Origin: DASUMP01 sp036277635
GTDB taxonomy: Bacteria; Actinomycetota; Acidimicrobiia; IMCC26256; PALSA-610
Assembly: GCA_036277635.1 (NCBI GenBank)
Contig: DASUMP010000072.1
Coordinates: forward strand, 1 to 25,731
Reading direction: 5' to 3'
Length of the DNA: 25,731 nt
Numbering within the stretch: the first letter of the stretch is position 1; the number at the start of each line of letters is the position of its first letter. The notes beneath the pieces are model-generated. The model saw only the letters and a list, made by a program, of their open reading frames with translations. It made no database searches and was not told where the DNA came from. Made by a program: the position numbers and the translations under genes. Positions 1 to 9,077 of this stretch are shown here, piece by piece.

Positions 1-254
1 ACGAGTCGTGGGTCTACGACGCGATCGGCAAACCCCTCTGGTCACGCGCCCACGGCACCACCCGCCTCGAAGACCTCGGCGACGGCCGCACCCGCGTGCA
101 CTTCACCGAGGAGTACGAAGCGTTCAACCCCGTCATGCGCGCCCTCTTCGAACGCGCCGTGCACCGTCGCATCTCCCGCGACAACGACACCATCCTCGCC
201 GCCCTCGAAGGCGGCATCCGCTGGCAGCGCAAACGCCGCGAGCGCTCCACGTAA
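1..254 (+). CDS. SRPBCC-family (START/polyketide-cyclase-like) protein, 3' end only
   Basis: The reading frame is open from the left edge (first complete codon at position 3) and ends at TAA 252-254, leaving about 83 C-terminal residues. The visible part has a strand-rich stretch (WSRAHGTTRLEDLGDGRTRVHFTE, here split as WSRAHGTTRLED and GDGRTRVHFTE) followed by a long amphipathic helix with the pattern NPVMRALFERAVHRRI and a basic tail. That order, a last beta strand followed by a C-terminal helix closing a cavity, is what SRPBCC/START-like ligand-binding proteins show. The ligand cannot be told from this part. The start and any operon partners lie outside the window. It converges on the RHS-associated lipoprotein gene. 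Family assignment is by pattern only. Confidence 0.6.
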   Translation, partial: ESWVYDAIGKPLWSRAHGTTRLEDLGDGRTRVHFTEEYEAFNPVMRALFERAVHRRISRDNDTILAALEGGIRWQRKRRERST

Positions 255-334
255 CGCAGGACACCCGAGATTTCGACCTCGGCGACCGGTCACGGACGCC
301 GAGCCCGCGTCACGCGAACGGGTCAACTCCAGGG

Positions 335-351
335 CAAGCCTCGGTGGCTTG
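335..351. terminator. possible short hairpin between convergent genes
   Basis: CAAGCC (335-340) and GGCTTG (346-351) form a perfect 6-bp stem with a 5-nt loop, in the 108-base gap between two convergent genes. There is no U-tract in either direction, so it is at best a weak or bidirectional terminator. Nothing else stands out in 255-362. Confidence 0.25.
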
Positions 352-362
352 GGGGCCGCGGG

Positions 363-881
363 CTACGACATCGTCGTATCGGCGAACCGCGGCAGACACT
401 CAGTACTGCTCACGACATGGACGGTCATCTGCGCGTGGTTGAACACCACCCGATGACTTCCGGATCGTGAAAGCGCCCCCACCTCACGCGTGTACTCACG
501 CTCGTCACTACTGCTCGACAACCCGAGCTCGTTCACCAGGAAATCGACCGCACGTGCCAATGCGGCGTCGCCGTCGCGAGTGTTCGAGACGACAAACCGG
601 AACCTGCGACTCCACTCCCAGCGCGCCTCGGGACCCTCCAAGGCCTCGTCACCACAGATGCTGAAGAGACCTTCTCGATCGCCCTCGAGCGCTCGTCCCG
701 CTGCCACGTGCAGTGCCAGCGCTCGGCCAGACGCCTCGATGTCGTCCATCGCATCCTCAAGTGCCACGGGGCTTGTTGTGTCCGAGGTAGTTGGACTCGC
801 CTGCTCGGCGCTACTGCCACACGCAGGAATGCTCACGAATGCGAGCGCAGCGAGTACCAGCACTCGAGGATCGCAACGCAC
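363..881 (-). CDS. small predicted lipoprotein, candidate immunity protein of the RHS toxin
   Basis: This 172-aa protein begins with a short basic n-region, a hydrophobic stretch (VLVLAALAFVSI) and a lipobox-like PAC ending at Cys21, followed by a Ser/Thr-rich linker. It should therefore be lipid-anchored on the outer face of the cytoplasmic membrane. The mature part has two more cysteines (in SICGDE and STECLPR) that could pair outside the cell. I recognise no domain. The GTG start (879-881) shares one base with the TAG stop of the RHS gene (TAGTG), so translation is coupled to it. Polymorphic toxins usually carry the immunity gene directly behind the toxin tip, and a membrane-anchored immunity protein would suit a secreted lipase-like toxin. 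The role is inferred from position, location and composition. An accessory lipoprotein or lipase folding factor is the alternative. Proline at lipobox position -2 is unusual. Confidence 0.7.
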   Translation of the reverse strand: MRCDPRVLVLAALAFVSIPACGSSAEQASPTTSDTTSPVALEDAMDDIEASGRALALHVAAGRALEGDREGLFSICGDEALEGPEARWEWSRRFRFVVSNTRDGDAALARAVDFLVNELGLSSSSDEREYTREVGALSRSGSHRVVFNHAQMTVHVVSSTECLPRFADTTMS

Positions 882-1915
882 TAGGAGTCTCCACCCAGAG
901 GTGGCAGGCCGAGGCTGATGCGAGTGATGTTCAACAACGAAAACGATCCCTCAAGGAAGTAGTCATTGTGGCCGGAGACTTGTTTCTTGTTGCGCGTGTT
1001 GACATCGAACTGGTGTCCCGTCCAAGAAGATGGATCGCTCCCATGCCAAGCGGTGTCTGCAACCCAATCACCCGGAGCTTCACCAACCCATACGTCCACC
1101 GCGCCAAGTTCGCTCGCTGTTGACACTCCTGCCCCTGGACTGCCAACGAGGACGAGACGGTCCACATCGGAATCGGCTCCCTCCTTGGTCGCGATTCCTG
1201 CGACGAGTGAGCCGTAACTATGCCCCACGAGGGTCATCGACGCGCTCGCGTTGACCGCACGGACTTGCCCTACCAATCGGGTCAGATGGTCTGCCCCCTT
1301 GTCGGCGTACCCTCCGGTCCCTGCCTGAAACAAGTTGTCGGGAGCGTCGTACCCAAGCCAGGCAATAACCGCAACGCTCGACGCGGGACCTTGTTCCTGC
1401 ATTGACCCCAGCAATTGCTCAGCTCTGGCGCCCGTGCCCGCATCGAAGTTCCACAGGTTAGTACCGGCTCCTGGAATCACCACGGCTACGTGATCGGCAG
1501 TAGCGAGATCACCATGCACCCTGATGACTCTGCCGCCATGCTTTGTCGTGAACAGTAGAAACAGACCATCGGAGTCGAGCCATTCCTCGAGCTGCATTGC
1601 ATGCTTGGCTTCGTCCAGCATTCCGCACATGATCGGGCCGAGCCGGTCCATCGGGCACTTGCCCTCGACCGTACGACGGAGGCTCGCGAGTTCCACTCGC
1701 ATCGCAGCGCGAGCCGCCGCATCGAGCGCCAAGAAGGCGGCAGGCGTTGTGTCGGGTACCGCAGCGGTGACCTCGCCCGAGTACGCGGGTGGGACCCAGG
1801 CTTGCGATACCGCGAATCCCTCTTGGGTCGCATGCTGTTGTCCGACGTCGAAGTACAACTCCTCGTCCGTCAGCCGGCCTGACTGTGCCCACTCGTAGGC
1901 GGCGTCGACACTCAG
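881..1915 (-). other. toxin tip of the RHS protein: DUF1023-like alpha/beta-hydrolase module
   Basis: These are the 344 residues after the RHS core motif DPDGH. A linker region (2351-2484) contains Cys2437 and Cys2447, a possible disulfide. The hydrolase part follows: a strand and oxyanion turn VAVVIPGAGTNLWNF, then the nucleophile elbow GHSYG with Ser2583 (codon 1217-1219), then LVLVGSPGAGV, then VWVGEAPGDWVAD holding a likely acidic member, and His2666 in GHNDYF. This order and the motif wording match DUF1023 (Abhydrolase_8) proteins of actinobacteria, thought to be esterases or lipases. The substrate is unknown. Base composition is lower than in the RHS body, which suggests an exchangeable cassette. 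Confidence 0.8.
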
Positions 1916-4900
1916 GTGCCCGTCGGGGTCGATGTAGCGGAGCGGGTTGTTGTGCGCGTAGGTGTAGCGGTTGAGGCTGACGGGGGTGTCGAGGGTGCCG
2001 GGGTAGGTGTCTCGAGCGGAGAACGTGTCGAGGCCCGGGATGTACCAGCGGGCACCCATCCACACGTCACCGGACGCGGTGTCGGTGTAGTCGGCTTGGT
2101 AGCCGATGTTGGGGATCATCGTGCCGACGGTCGAGTTGCGCGTCCCGAACGGGTCGTAACCGAAGCTGGACCGCAACACCCCTGAGGTCTGCGCGAGCGC
2201 GGTGACATCACCGTGCTGGTCGGTGACCACGACACTGGAGGTGCTCGACTTCTTGTGCCCGAGGGGGGTGCCGTCGGGGAGCTGGCTGATCTTGTGGGTG
2301 CCGTCATTGACAGGGTCGATGCCGAGCCCGTTGTAGGAGAACGCCGCGCTGTTGCGGGTCGCGATGCGATCCAAGCTGTCGTAGCTGTAGGTGGCACCCG
2401 CATGGGCGATCGGCCGGCCGAACGCGTCGACGGTGGTCATCGTGCCGTTGCGGTTCACGAGCGCGTCGTTCGTCGACCACCCATACGTCGCCGACCCTGC
2501 GTTCGTCAGCCGGTTCCGGCCGTCGTAGGTGTAGCTCGTGGTCCCGGCGCTGGTGCGGTTGCCGTTCTTGTCGTACGCGTAGCTGGTGGTGGTCGCACCC
2601 ACCGTCTGGCTCGTGAGCCGATCCGCACGGTCGTAGCCGTACGTGAACGTGCCGGCGCCGCCACTGCCCGGTGGCCCGACCGTTTCGCTGGTGACGTTGC
2701 CGTTCAGGTCGTACGCGTAGGACTCGGATCGGGTGGTGGCGTTGCTCGTGTTGGTGAGCGTCACGGTCGCGCGCCGCCCGAGCGTGTCGTAGGTGAACGT
2801 ACGTTTCGCGGGAGTGCTCCCCGTCCCGTAGCGGACCTCGGTGATGCGGCTGTTCGCATCCCAATCGTGGTTCGCGGTCGTGCCGGTGAGCGGATCGACC
2901 GCAGTGTCGAGCTCGTGACGCGCGGTCCACGCGAACGACGCGGTCCCCGCGGCGTCAGTACGCACCGTGAGCTGGCCATCCGCGTCGTACTGGTACGCGG
3001 TCGTGCCCGCACCGCCGATCACGTTGGTGGGTAGCGACCGGTCGTCGTAGGCGATCTGCACGTCGCCGGCGGGGTGCCCGATCCGGGTGCGGCGACCACC
3101 GAGGTCGTAGCCGAACGTGCGTGTCGCCGCCGCGTGCACGTTCGCTTGTGTGGTCCCCGATTCTTGGGTCAGTCGTCCGAGCTCGTCGTAGGTTCGGGCG
3201 ATCGACGTGATGAGCGAGATCTGGTCGAGCACCGGGAGACCAGCGGCGTTGTAGCCGGTCTTGTACGAGCGTGCCGCGAGGTTCGGGTCGCCGCCGGCTG
3301 GGGGTTCGACCGTGAGCTCCAGCTGGTTCCAGGTGCTGTAGTCCATCCCGGTCGCGTTGCCGCGTCCGTCGACGAGGCGGGTGTGGTTGCCGTTGCGGTC
3401 GTAGCCGTACTGGGTGACGATGTCGTCGGCGGTGTTCGCGGAGACCGGCTGGGTGAGTTGGGTGAGCCGGTTCAGCGCGTCGTACGCGTAGGTGGTCTTC
3501 GCGGTCGTCGCTTGGCCGTTGGGGGTGGTGACCGACGTCTTGTTGCCGGCACGGTCCCACTGGTAGCTGGTGGTGGCGAGCAGCGTGTCGGGGTTGGTGC
3601 CGGGCGTGATCGTCGGGTTGAGTGGGTCGCGGGTCTCGACGTCGCGGAGTCGACCGCCAACGGTCCAGACGTTGAGGGTGTCGGGTCCGAGCGGAGGTGA
3701 TTCGCGCACCACGTTGCCGGCCGCGTCGTAGCTCCACGTGGTCGTTTGGGTGCCGGCGCCCGCGACGGGCGGGGCGGTGGTGCTGAGACGTTCACCGAGC
3801 GGCGAGTACGTGTGGGTCGTGACCGCGCCGTTGGGGGTCTTCTCGTAGTCGCGGTTGCCGAGGTCGTCGTAGTCGAACGTCGATTCGTACTGCGGCACGG
3901 GTCCGGTGCGCATCTTGCGGCGCTCGACGCGGACGCGGTTGAGGTCGTCGTACTCCCATTCGCTGCGCACCCCGTTGGGGTCGACCTGCGCGACCTGGTT
4001 GACGAGGTCGTAGTAGGTGATCGTGGTTCCCGCGGCGGGCGCGCCCGCGAGCTGCGGGTCGATCTGGAGGTAGACCCGGTTGAGCTGGTCGTAGCGGTAC
4101 TCGGTCGTGTAGCCGCGTCGGTTGGTCTGGAACCGGAGGTTGCCGACGTCGTCGTACTGGAACGATTCGGTGGGTGTGAGCGCGGCGCCGCCGGTGATCG
4201 GCGTGTACTGCGGGTGCGTGATGGTGAGCTGGCGGTCGAGCTTGTCGTACGTCGAGGTGGTGGCGTTACCGTTCGCGTCGACGGACCGGATCGGGTTGCC
4301 GAACGTGTCGTAACCGGTCGTGGTCTGGGCGGAGACGTTGGTGGTCTCGTCGATGCTGCCGTCGCTCGGATCGGTCACCCACGCCGATACGGCCGGGGAG
4401 GTCACGCGCGCGATCCGATCGGCGGCGTCGTAGGTGTTGGTCGTCGTGTACGCGGCGTCGGTGGGTCCGCTGCCGCGGGGGTTGACGGTACGGACGAGGT
4501 TCCCGCGTTGGTCGTAGCCGAACCAGGTCGTGACGTCGAAGCTGCCGTTCTCGACGGTCGTCTCGATCGGCCGGTGCGACGTGTCGTAGCGGTGACGCGT
4601 CTCGGGAGTCGTCGCCGACCCGTTGCGGGTCGTGATCGAACGCAGCGTGTTGCCGTGCGCGTCGAGGAGCAGCGTCGTCACGCGGTTGGTGCCGCTCGGG
4701 TCCTCGGCAGTCGCGACGAGCCGCCCCGCGTTGTCGTAGGTGGAGGTCTTCGCGAACAGGTCGCTGCCGCGCTTTTCGGTGATGACGTCACCACGCGCGT
4801 TGTACACATACGACTCGAGCAGGATGTCGCGTGTCCCGCCGCCGTCGTCGGGGTGCTGGTCGTAGGCGCGCAACCACACCTCGTGCAGCCGACCGCCGGG

Positions 4901-7900
4901 GTAGTACTCGAAGTCGCGTCGGACACCGAGCTCGTTCGGTTCCTCACTGCCCGTCCAGAGAGTCTCGGACTGCTTCTCCCCGAAGTCGGTGTACGAGGTC
5001 TCATTCAGGGTGATCTCGGTGATCGGCGCCGACCCCGCGTAGGGGTCAGCGACATAGTTCTTGAGGTGCGTGCTCTTGAGCTGGTCGCGGCGGTCGTACG
5101 CGGAGCGGATCTGGCGGCCTTGCTGGTCGGTGACGAGCTCGACGTTGCCGCGCGCGTCGTGCACTCGGGTGAGGATGCCGCCTTCGGGGTCGGTGACGCT
5201 GATCTCACGGTCGTTGTCGTCGTACGCGTATGACGTGACGCGCTCTGCGTCACCCGCCGAGTTCACGTCCTCGACGGTGACGGTGGCGATGTTGCCGTTG
5301 CCGTCGTAGGTGTTGGTCGTCAATCGCTGGTGCCAGCTGACCGCCGCGCCCGACAGGTCATCGACACGCGGTGCTTTGACCCATTCGACGAGCCCGAGGT
5401 CGTCGTAGTCCTGTTCGGTCAACACGTCGGGCTTGTCGCACTCAGGCGTTGGGTTGCAGGTGTCGCGCCGGCGGAGCTCGCGGCCGAGGGTGTCGATCGC
5501 GATCGTGGTCACGAGGCCCGACGGTGCGGTGATCTCGCGCAGGATGCCGGTCTCGTCGTAGCGGTAGTTGGTCTGGTTGCCGTTGGCGTCGGTCTCGCGC
5601 TCCAACAAGCCTGCGGGCGTGGTCCCCGCCCCGTAGGCGGGTTCGGTGCCATCGGTGTAGATCCAGGACTTCGTGGGCTCCGCCGTCGTGGTCGACAGCG
5701 CCGGCGGCGTCCCCGACCACACGCCGATGGTGACCGCCGGGGCCGTCTCCAACAGCTTGTTGCCGGTGTCCGCGTCGTACCAGTAGCTCGTCTTGTAGGT
5801 GTCGTCGCTCTCCGAGCTCGACCGTGCATCGCGGGCGAACCGCAGCTGGTTCTTCGTGTTGTACGTGAAGTACTCGGTGTTGCCGGCCGGGTCGATCTTC
5901 TTGGTCACGTTGCCGCGCTCGTCGGTCACGAACCGCGTGATCCGGGTCTCCTGTTGGCCGTTCGAGTTGGTGCCGGTGACCTCGATGTCTTCGAGGAACC
6001 CGCGGTCGTAGTCGAGGTCCCATTCGGGGTCGCCGTCGTCGGGGTCGGTGTCGTAGCCGTACTTGGTGACGACGTAGTACGGGTCACGGGTCCACTTGAT
6101 CTGCCCGTCGAGGTTGTAGGAGTGCATCAACAACGACGCGCCCACTTCACCGGAGATCAACGGCAGCGTGATCGTCGCCCGGTACTCGATCGCGGATCCC
6201 GACCCCGCCGAGGTGTACGCGTAGCTCCACTGGTTGCCTTCACCATCGAGGCGCGTCGCGACATGATCCGCGTACGTCCCGCTCGTGAAGTACGACAGCT
6301 CGACCGCGAGGTTCCCGCGCTCGCGTCGGATCCGGTACATCTTGGCGTCGGTGTACGCGAACAGCGTGCAGCTCCCACCGAGGGCGTTCTCGCGGCTGTC
6401 GCGCGGGTCGCACGCCTCCTTGAGATACGTGTTCGTCGTGTCGTAGTAGTACTTCCATTCCATGTACGGGGCGTTGTCGGTGCCGCGCGCGCGGGCGGTC
6501 GTGACCCGATCGCCGTTCCACACGAACTCGAGTCGGCGATCCGTCGTCGTGTTGACGACCTCGTAGACCTTGCCTGCGGTGTTCCAATGCACCTCGGTCG
6601 TGATGCCGCGATCGTCGGTGATGTGCAACAGGCGCCCGAAGCCATCGAACGCGAACACCGAGTTCGAACCGTCGACCAGGACATAGCCGCCGCCGTAGCT
6701 GACCAGGCTCGACGAGTACCCCGGTGACGGGAGGTACTCGCCCGGATTGGTCGGATGCTTCGCGAAGAACTCCTTGCGGCCATCGGGATGCACGAGCGAC
6801 ACACCCAACCCGTAGAAGTCACCCACGATCTTCGTCTCATACGTCGACGACCACCCGCGCCCGAACCACCCCGTGTCGGTGTCACGGCTGTTGTACGAAC
6901 GCGTCAACGCGAGCTCAGGACCCACGCCCGGAACCGTGATATCGGTGGCTTCGAAGTGGTAGTTGCCGTTGAACGTGTTGACCCCACCCACGTGGTCGAC
7001 ATACGGGCTCGTACCCAACGACCCCGCCGGCGTCACCACCAGGGCGTCCATCCGCGCCGGGTTCCCGTACCACTTGAACGGGGTGTCGTCCGGCGTGGTC
7101 TCGTGCACCATGTCGAACTCCAACGCGTACGCGCCGTGACCCAATACGCCCAAGTCGACCTCGAAGAGGTGCCACTCGCCGTTGTCGACCTGCTCGGTCG
7201 GCGCGACCCGCGCCCGCTCGAACGGCGAGCTCCCCACCCACGTGCGCGCCACCAGCTTGTAGTCACCGCTCGGCGTCCACGGGGTGTCGCTGTCGTTGCG
7301 GACCCAGATCCCGAACCGCAACGGCTTGTTCGCCTCACGCTCCCACGACCGCGCCGGGCCGTACTCCGCGTCGTAGTAGTCGTACGTCATCTCGAGGATC
7401 GGACCCGCGAACGTGTTTCCCGAGAAGAACTTCTTCGCACTCGCCGTCGAGCCCTCGTTGTAGGCCCTGAGCCCGAGACCGTTGTTCGCGACGTGCTGTG
7501 ATCCCGTCGTCGCCCAGCGCGACAGGATCGACGTCGTATCGAGATCAGCCCAATCGCCCGGACACGAACCGCTGAAGCCCTTCGCGAAGTTCGCTTGATC
7601 CACCAGCGGCGCGCCCAGCAACGGCGACTGGTCGTTCCACGACAACGCGCCGCCCTTCCAGCCACTGAACGCCAACAGGTCGACCTGCGTCGACGTCGAC
7701 GTCGAACACGTCGCCGACCAATGATTGAAGACCCGCAACCGAGAGTCGATCACCCGGATGTGCGGGTTGTACTCCTTGTCGCCGATATCGAACTTCATCT
7801 CCGCGCGCGTCACCGCGCTGCCGTGCTTGCCGATCAACAGATCCGTCGAGCTCCAGTACGCGCCGCCCGGCACCGCAGAGCTCACGTACGCATCCGCGCC

Positions 7901-8965
7901 ACCGACCGCGATGTACTCCGCGTGGTACAGCGGATCGATCGTCACCGGGAACACACGCGCCGCATCCCCCAACCACGACGACGCGACCGCGACCCGCACC
8001 GTCACCTCCGCGCCCACGACCCCCGCCACCGTCACCGACACCGGCGCCCGCACCCCGACGCTGTCCCACGCCACCCCACCACCGAACGTCGCGACCACCA
8101 CACCCCGCGCGTCGAGGAACTCCACACCCTCCGCGCCGTTCGCGGCCGACATCCCCGCCGGAAGCACGAACACGACGTCGTAGCTGCCGCCCGCCGCCGC
8201 GGACGGCACGACCACCGACTCCTCGAACCCGCCCGGCAACACGCGCTCCACCAGATCCCGCCCGCCCGACAGGCCACCCGGGTACACGACCGTGTCGCCC
8301 GCGACCGCGCCGCGCGCACCCGTCGCCGACGGATGCCGCACCACCACATCACCCAACTCCGACGCCACCCGCACCACATCGCCCGCCGCGCCCGGCGCGA
8401 AGCGCACCACCGCCAGACCCGAACGCGGCGCGAGCGAACCGTCCGCAGAACGGACCAACGCGCCATCCAGCTCCCGCCACTGACCCGTCGCCGGATCGAC
8501 CACACGCCGAACCGAGTCCGAGATCGCCTCGGTCGTCGAACCATCCGGATTCCGCACCACCCGCCGACGGTCCGTCGTCTCGCTCGCGTCGACCACCGGC
8601 GACAACGGAACCTCAGCATCCGCAACGTTCGCCGACCGACCGACCGCGTCCGCCGCACGGCGCTCGTCACCGTCCGGCAACCCCTTCGGGACCTCCCGCG
8701 GCGGCACGAAGAACCCCGTCAACGGCTTCTCCGGCGCCGCCACCGGCTCCGGCAACGCGCGCTCAGGAACCGGGCCGTCACCACGCGGATGGCCCTCCGC
8801 GAGCGTCACGCCCTCAGGCAACCCCAAGATCGGATCACCCAGTTCGGGCAACCCCGCCACCACCGCGTCGACACCCAACGCCGACGACGACGGCACCACC
8901 AACGAAACAACCAACGCGAACGCCAACCCACCGACGACGCGACGCCGACCCCCACCGACCCCCAC
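881..8965 (-). CDS. secreted RHS/YD-repeat polymorphic toxin with C-terminal DUF1023-like alpha/beta-hydrolase
   Basis: This 2694-aa protein starts at GTG 8965, chosen because GGAGGG lies 5 nt upstream and a signal peptide follows at once (RRR, then VVGGLAFALVVSLVVPSSSA). A longer frame back to 9169 would run into the divergent acyl-CoA synthetase and its promoter. Approximate order of parts: signal peptide 1-35; Pro/Asp-rich and beta-rich region 36-340; DNRLRE-like region 341-530; DUF6531-like entry (VNTFNGNYHF, near 660-735); dozens of YD repeats of the type YDxxxxLxxxxxP 740-2280; RHS core 2291-2350 ending in NRYTYAHNNPLRYIDPDGH; variable tip 2351-2694. RHS repeats form a hollow cocoon that encloses a C-terminal toxin released by autocleavage near DPxGH. 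The tip is an alpha/beta-hydrolase with GHSYG. The protein is probably surface-attached or released. I see no frameshift. The following lipoprotein gene is translationally coupled. Confidence 0.93.
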   Translation of the reverse strand: MGVGGGRRRVVGGLAFALVVSLVVPSSSALGVDAVVAGLPELGDPILGLPEGVTLAEGHPRGDGPVPERALPEPVAAPEKPLTGFFVPPREVPKGLPDGDERRAADAVGRSANVADAEVPLSPVVDASETTDRRRVVRNPDGSTTEAISDSVRRVVDPATGQWRELDGALVRSADGSLAPRSGLAVVRFAPGAAGDVVRVASELGDVVVRHPSATGARGAVAGDTVVYPGGLSGGRDLVERVLPGGFEESVVVPSAAAGGSYDVVFVLPAGMSAANGAEGVEFLDARGVVVATFGGGVAWDSVGVRAPVSVTVAGVVGAEVTVRVAVASSWLGDAARVFPVTIDPLYHAEYIAVGGADAYVSSAVPGGAYWSSTDLLIGKHGSAVTRAEMKFDIGDKEYNPHIRVIDSRLRVFNHWSATCSTSTSTQVDLLAFSGWKGGALSWNDQSPLLGAPLVDQANFAKGFSGSCPGDWADLDTTSILSRWATTGSQHVANNGLGLRAYNEGSTASAKKFFSGNTFAGPILEMTYDYYDAEYGPARSWEREANKPLRFGIWVRNDSDTPWTPSGDYKLVARTWVGSSPFERARVAPTEQVDNGEWHLFEVDLGVLGHGAYALEFDMVHETTPDDTPFKWYGNPARMDALVVTPAGSLGTSPYVDHVGGVNTFNGNYHFEATDITVPGVGPELALTRSYNSRDTDTGWFGRGWSSTYETKIVGDFYGLGVSLVHPDGRKEFFAKHPTNPGEYLPSPGYSSSLVSYGGGYVLVDGSNSVFAFDGFGRLLHITDDRGITTEVHWNTAGKVYEVVNTTTDRRLEFVWNGDRVTTARARGTDNAPYMEWKYYYDTTNTYLKEACDPRDSRENALGGSCTLFAYTDAKMYRIRRERGNLAVELSYFTSGTYADHVATRLDGEGNQWSYAYTSAGSGSAIEYRATITLPLISGEVGASLLMHSYNLDGQIKWTRDPYYVVTKYGYDTDPDDGDPEWDLDYDRGFLEDIEVTGTNSNGQQETRITRFVTDERGNVTKKIDPAGNTEYFTYNTKNQLRFARDARSSSESDDTYKTSYWYDADTGNKLLETAPAVTIGVWSGTPPALSTTTAEPTKSWIYTDGTEPAYGAGTTPAGLLERETDANGNQTNYRYDETGILREITAPSGLVTTIAIDTLGRELRRRDTCNPTPECDKPDVLTEQDYDDLGLVEWVKAPRVDDLSGAAVSWHQRLTTNTYDGNGNIATVTVEDVNSAGDAERVTSYAYDDNDREISVTDPEGGILTRVHDARGNVELVTDQQGRQIRSAYDRRDQLKSTHLKNYVADPYAGSAPITEITLNETSYTDFGEKQSETLWTGSEEPNELGVRRDFEYYPGGRLHEVWLRAYDQHPDDGGGTRDILLESYVYNARGDVITEKRGSDLFAKTSTYDNAGRLVATAEDPSGTNRVTTLLLDAHGNTLRSITTRNGSATTPETRHRYDTSHRPIETTVENGSFDVTTWFGYDQRGNLVRTVNPRGSGPTDAAYTTTNTYDAADRIARVTSPAVSAWVTDPSDGSIDETTNVSAQTTTGYDTFGNPIRSVDANGNATTSTYDKLDRQLTITHPQYTPITGGAALTPTESFQYDDVGNLRFQTNRRGYTTEYRYDQLNRVYLQIDPQLAGAPAAGTTITYYDLVNQVAQVDPNGVRSEWEYDDLNRVRVERRKMRTGPVPQYESTFDYDDLGNRDYEKTPNGAVTTHTYSPLGERLSTTAPPVAGAGTQTTTWSYDAAGNVVRESPPLGPDTLNVWTVGGRLRDVETRDPLNPTITPGTNPDTLLATTSYQWDRAGNKTSVTTPNGQATTAKTTYAYDALNRLTQLTQPVSANTADDIVTQYGYDRNGNHTRLVDGRGNATGMDYSTWNQLELTVEPPAGGDPNLAARSYKTGYNAAGLPVLDQISLITSIARTYDELGRLTQESGTTQANVHAAATRTFGYDLGGRRTRIGHPAGDVQIAYDDRSLPTNVIGGAGTTAYQYDADGQLTVRTDAAGTASFAWTARHELDTAVDPLTGTTANHDWDANSRITEVRYGTGSTPAKRTFTYDTLGRRATVTLTNTSNATTRSESYAYDLNGNVTSETVGPPGSGGAGTFTYGYDRADRLTSQTVGATTTSYAYDKNGNRTSAGTTSYTYDGRNRLTNAGSATYGWSTNDALVNRNGTMTTVDAFGRPIAHAGATYSYDSLDRIATRNSAAFSYNGLGIDPVNDGTHKISQLPDGTPLGHKKSSTSSVVVTDQHGDVTALAQTSGVLRSSFGYDPFGTRNSTVGTMIPNIGYQADYTDTASGDVWMGARWYIPGLDTFSARDTYPGTLDTPVSLNRYTYAHNNPLRYIDPDGHLSVDAAYEWAQSGRLTDEELYFDVGQQHATQEGFAVSQAWVPPAYSGEVTAAVPDTTPAAFLALDAAARAAMRVELASLRRTVEGKCPMDRLGPIMCGMLDEAKHAMQLEEWLDSDGLFLLFTTKHGGRVIRVHGDLATADHVAVVIPGAGTNLWNFDAGTGARAEQLLGSMQEQGPASSVAVIAWLGYDAPDNLFQAGTGGYADKGADHLTRLVGQVRAVNASASMTLVGHSYGSLVAGIATKEGADSDVDRLVLVGSPGAGVSTASELGAVDVWVGEAPGDWVADTAWHGSDPSSWTGHQFDVNTRNKKQVSGHNDYFLEGSFSLLNITRISLGLPPLGGDS

Positions 8966-9065
8966 AGCAACCCTCCATGCCGGAACCGCACGCAGCCTCT
9001 CAGCCGAACGCGGCGCCGTCCAGCGCGAGCCCGCGCTGTAGGGAATGCGCCGCGAACGGTCGACG

Positions 9066-9071
9066 TAGCCT
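9066..9071 (+). promoter_or_regulatory. -10 box TAGCCT of a probable leaderless promoter
   Basis: TAGCCT fits the actinobacterial TANNNT -10 pattern and ends 6 nt before the GTG start at 9078, so the transcript would begin at or next to the start codon. The same hexamer precedes glpD at nearly the same distance. No clear -35 is visible. The rest of 8966-9077 holds only the RHS ribosome-binding site (GGAGGG); I found no convincing -10 for the RHS gene. Confidence 0.5.
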
Positions 9072-9077
9072 GCCGGC

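Noticed and set aside
3746..5233. A 495-residue plus-strand frame opposite the RHS gene, and similar long frames at 5330-6727 and 7595-9274.
   Set aside because: Val/Arg/Gly-rich composition without domains, antisense to YD repeats; explained by codon bias of the RHS gene.
1915..6900. Possible tandem DNA repeats (recurrent tcgtag/gtcgta motifs).
   Set aside because: They are the codons for the Y-D of the RHS/YD protein repeats; the DNA between them is divergent, so no separate DNA repeat is called.
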